A stretch of DNA of 64,000 bases from Candidatus Protochlamydia phocaeensis (GTDB lineage Bacteria > Chlamydiota > Chlamydiia > Chlamydiales > Parachlamydiaceae), in the NCBI RefSeq assembly GCF_001545115.1, contig NZ_FCNU01000030.1, positions 32,976 to 96,975 of the forward strand. The letters are read 5' to 3'. The notes beneath the pieces were generated by a model. The model was not told where the DNA came from, ran no database searches, and saw only the letters and a program-made list of their open reading frames with translations. Made by a program: the position numbers and the translations under genes. This document shows positions 62,398 to 64,000 of this stretch, in pieces; within the stretch, counting starts at the first letter, position 1; each line of letters begins with the position of its first letter.

Positions 62398-63570
62398 ATG
62401 AAGACTAAAAAAATTCCCTTATCTGATTTTGAAACGGTCATGCCTTTGCTTATAGGCGCTTGGCGTCGTTTCCATAAACTGGCCGGACCCGGAGATGTCT
62501 TGCAAACTCGCGAATTTCGCAGTGTTGTATCAGCTGTCCAGACACTTCAACAAGGTCTGGAATCAAGTCAAAATCTTGCCGGACAAGACTATTTTTCCCA
62601 ACCCGATTTATTGGGCGCCTACTTGCTTTATCATTGGCCACTGCATTATCAGCAAGGTTTATCCCTTATCAATGAAATTCCCGATACGCCTGGGCGCGTA
62701 CTGGATATCGGAAGCGGACCTGGGGCATTTGCCTTTGCTGCTTTGCGCCATGGGGCAAGAGAAGTGATCGCCCTTGACCGCAATGCCGCCGCTCTCCAGC
62801 TAGCCGCCGAGGTATGCGGACGTTATGGATTTCCTTTGACCGTTAGACGGCATGACGTGCATAAAATCTCTTTTCCTGTTGAGGGAAAATTTGATCTCAT
62901 TATTGTGGGCCACTGCCTGGAAGAGCTTTTTCCCGATACGCAGAAAAATTGGATGAGCCAGCAAAAAGCGTGGATTGATGCCCTTTTACAAAAGCTCACG
63001 CCTCAAGGCCATTTGCTCTTAGTCGAAAGCTCGCTTCTTCATACCAACCGACGGGTGCTAGAACTGCGCGATCAACTCGTCAAAAACAATATCGCCGTTC
63101 AAGCCCCTTGCGTATGGCAGGGAGAATGCCCAGCCTTGCAAACGAAGAATAGCCCTTGTTATGCCCAACGAGAATTAGAAAAACCCTATCTTATCAAAGA
63201 GATTCAACGGGCGGCACAGATCAATTTAGGCTCTTTAAAAATGTCCTATCTCATTCTTCGCAGCCCAGGGGCAGCTTGGCCGACCCTCCCACCCCGCCCT
63301 CTCTACCGAATCATCAGCCCACCCGTTGAAACGCAAACCGGCAAACGCTTTTACCTTTGCGGGACCGACGGCAAAAAAAACCTAGGCTCCCACTTGACCC
63401 AGCATCCTCCCGAATCGCGGGCCTTCGAATATCTGAAGAGAGGAGAATTGATTTCCGTAGAAGAGGCTCTGGAAAAATCCAATCATTTTGATATTGTCCT
63501 GGGCACACGCATCAAAGTCGAGGCGGCCTTAAATAAACCGCTGCCTGATGAGGAATTCCCTTCCGACTAA
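62398..63570 (+). CDS. Rsm22-family methyltransferase-like protein with cysteine cluster
   Basis: 390 residues. SAM motif I RVLDIGSGPGAFAFAAL near 100, motif post-I VIALDRN, and C-terminal Rsm22 features: CVWQGECPALQTKNSPCYAQRE (Cys238, 244, 254 by the chosen start) plus CGTDG (Cys321). In Rsm22/METTL17 four such Cys bind an Fe-S cluster and the protein helps assemble the small ribosomal subunit. A TTG at 62383 overlaps the previous gene; ATG 62398 lies 7 bp after its stop. Co-transcribed with the pseudouridine synthase, giving an rRNA maturation pair. Confidence 0.85.
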   Translation: MKTKKIPLSDFETVMPLLIGAWRRFHKLAGPGDVLQTREFRSVVSAVQTLQQGLESSQNLAGQDYFSQPDLLGAYLLYHWPLHYQQGLSLINEIPDTPGRVLDIGSGPGAFAFAALRHGAREVIALDRNAAALQLAAEVCGRYGFPLTVRRHDVHKISFPVEGKFDLIIVGHCLEELFPDTQKNWMSQQKAWIDALLQKLTPQGHLLLVESSLLHTNRRVLELRDQLVKNNIAVQAPCVWQGECPALQTKNSPCYAQRELEKPYLIKEIQRAAQINLGSLKMSYLILRSPGAAWPTLPPRPLYRIISPPVETQTGKRFYLCGTDGKKNLGSHLTQHPPESRAFEYLKRGELISVEEALEKSNHFDIVLGTRIKVEAALNKPLPDEEFPSD

Positions 63571-63608
63571 TCATCAACCCCTTTATCCGACGAGCACACG
63601 CTCAATGT

Positions 63609-63634
63609 CTGAAGAAGCTGTACGGCTTCTTCAG
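63609..63634 (+). terminator. Hairpin after the Rsm22-family gene
   Basis: CTGAAGAAGC (63609-63618), 6-nt loop, GCTTCTTCAG (63625-63634). The stem is perfect; only a weak T-rich tract (AATTTAG) follows. Likely terminator. Confidence 0.65.
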
Positions 63635-63636
63635 GC

Positions 63637-63717
63637 CTAATTTAGTTATAAACGGACAATTTTTCGCCTTATTTAAAAGCTGGCTAAACATTTTTCCGCG
63701 TTTCTAACAAAATTGAG
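63637..63717. repeat. Repeat family C, copy 2
   Basis: CTAATTTAGTTA at the left and CCGCGTTTCTAACAAAATTGAG at the right. The right part, reversed, matches 49567-49592 (GCTGCTCAATTTAGTTAGAAATGCGG) with few changes. 81 bp, longer interior than copy 1. Confidence 0.6.
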
Positions 63718-63754
63718 CAGCAAACCAAACCCATTTGAAATGGGGGCAACCCCT

Positions 63755-63780
63755 AAGGGGTGTATTAAAACCGCTAATTG
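63755..63780. repeat. Solo end of repeat B
   Basis: AAGGGGTGTATTAAAACCGCTAATT, the reverse complement of the right end of repeat B. The same minimal form is at 17078, 23440 and 31666. It lies directly before the IS1-like sequence. Confidence 0.6.
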
Positions 63781-63805
63781 GGAAGCCTCTTATTTTTTAA
63801 ATAAA

Positions 63806-64000
63806 GGTAGTTCTAAACATGTAATGCTAAATTGTAATAACAGATAAACTATTTGATCATTCCAATATGATTAGCTAGTTTTTTAGAGAAAGATAAAGTT
63901 TTTCTTACAAGCCTTGCGACTCTTTGTCTAAGAGTACAATTAAATCTTTCAATATAACTTGTTTTGCCAGATTCTTTTCCAACTGGTCGGTGTTGAGCCC
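63806..64000 (-). mobile_element. IS1-family insertion sequence, left part in window
   Basis: The transposase 3' end, with a short non-coding margin starting GGTAGTTCTAAACATG near 63807. IS1-family inverted repeats often start GGT, so this may be the element's end, but the other end lies beyond the window and cannot be compared. Confidence 0.6.
63813..64000 (-). pseudogene. IS1-family transposase C-terminus with an in-frame stop
   Basis: Read leftward from the edge: [45 protein letters not shown], then TAG at 63851-63849, then FICYYNLALHV and a stop at 63815-63813. IS1-family transposases normally end NHIG.I..FI..YN and a few residues, so the in-frame TAG removes the last dozen residues while the original tail is still visible. 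The catalytic DDE Glu region (SYIERFN) is intact. Either a recently inactivated copy or a tolerated shorter protein. Confidence 0.8.

Overview
This window looks like chromosome of an environmental (amoeba-associated) member of the Chlamydiae, most like the Parachlamydiaceae. The evidence is a chlamydial-type type III secretion block (sctJ, an sctK-like gene, sctL, sctR, sctS, sctT), the major sigma factor of the sigma-66 type, tandem TyrP-type permeases, a SufBCDS operon, and a gpmA/nifS/nifU plus pseudouridine synthase/birA/rodA neighbourhood that resembles gene order remembered from Chlamydia trachomatis. Eukaryote-like proteins (F-box-like, MORN, dual-specificity phosphatase, class 3 lipase-like) fit an intracellular lifestyle. 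Species cannot be fixed from the sequence alone.

Layout: 1-1179 is the N-terminal part of a glycosyltransferase-like gene that runs off the left edge. A MATE transporter follows (minus), then the T3SS operon (3050-7787, plus), an F-box-like protein (7997-8707) and an exported NADAR-domain protein (9054-9797). The minus-strand operon sufB-sufC-sufD-sufS-sua5 occupies 9862-15634. From 16112 to 28740 lies a surface-polysaccharide locus: methyltransferase, ExoD-like protein, GT2 glycosyltransferase, a Wzc/Wzz-like co-polymerase with a degraded nucleotide site, a Wza-like export lipoprotein, a Wzy/WaaL-like protein and a Wzm/Wzt ABC exporter, with two tandem paralogous unknown proteins inside it. 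From 29239 to 41038 come a coiled-coil/PAS membrane protein, an unknown helical protein, a CoiA-like protein, rpoD, a DinG-type helicase, a histidine kinase/response regulator pair and a PfkB kinase. Then come a class 3 lipase-like protein, a second MATE transporter, a small membrane protein, uvrB, a MORN-repeat protein, trpS, two TyrP permeases, the rodA operon, and a membrane-anchored dual-specificity phosphatase. The right end carries birA, a small membrane protein, the gpmA-nifS-nifU operon, a DUF1259 protein, a pseudouridine synthase, an Rsm22-family methyltransferase and a broken IS1-family transposase cut by the right edge.

Intergenic DNA is rich in short, palindromic, non-coding dispersed repeats. 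I separate three families: A (about 150-163 bp, TIR AACCTGAGTTTGG), B (about 85-170 bp, TIR near AGGGTGTATT) and C (55-81 bp, CTCAATTTAGTTA arms). All look like non-autonomous miniature elements or their remnants.

The most unusual coding observations are: a NifS-like protein with Gln where the PLP-binding Lys should be and no recognisable catalytic Cys, paired with a NifU-like protein keeping one of three scaffold Cys, while an intact Suf system lies about 45 kb away; an F-box-like protein with a novel duplicated motif; a NADAR domain behind an export signal; a phosphatase with a bilobed membrane hairpin; and a BY-kinase-like co-polymerase without a Walker A motif. No rRNA, tRNA or CRISPR array was found.
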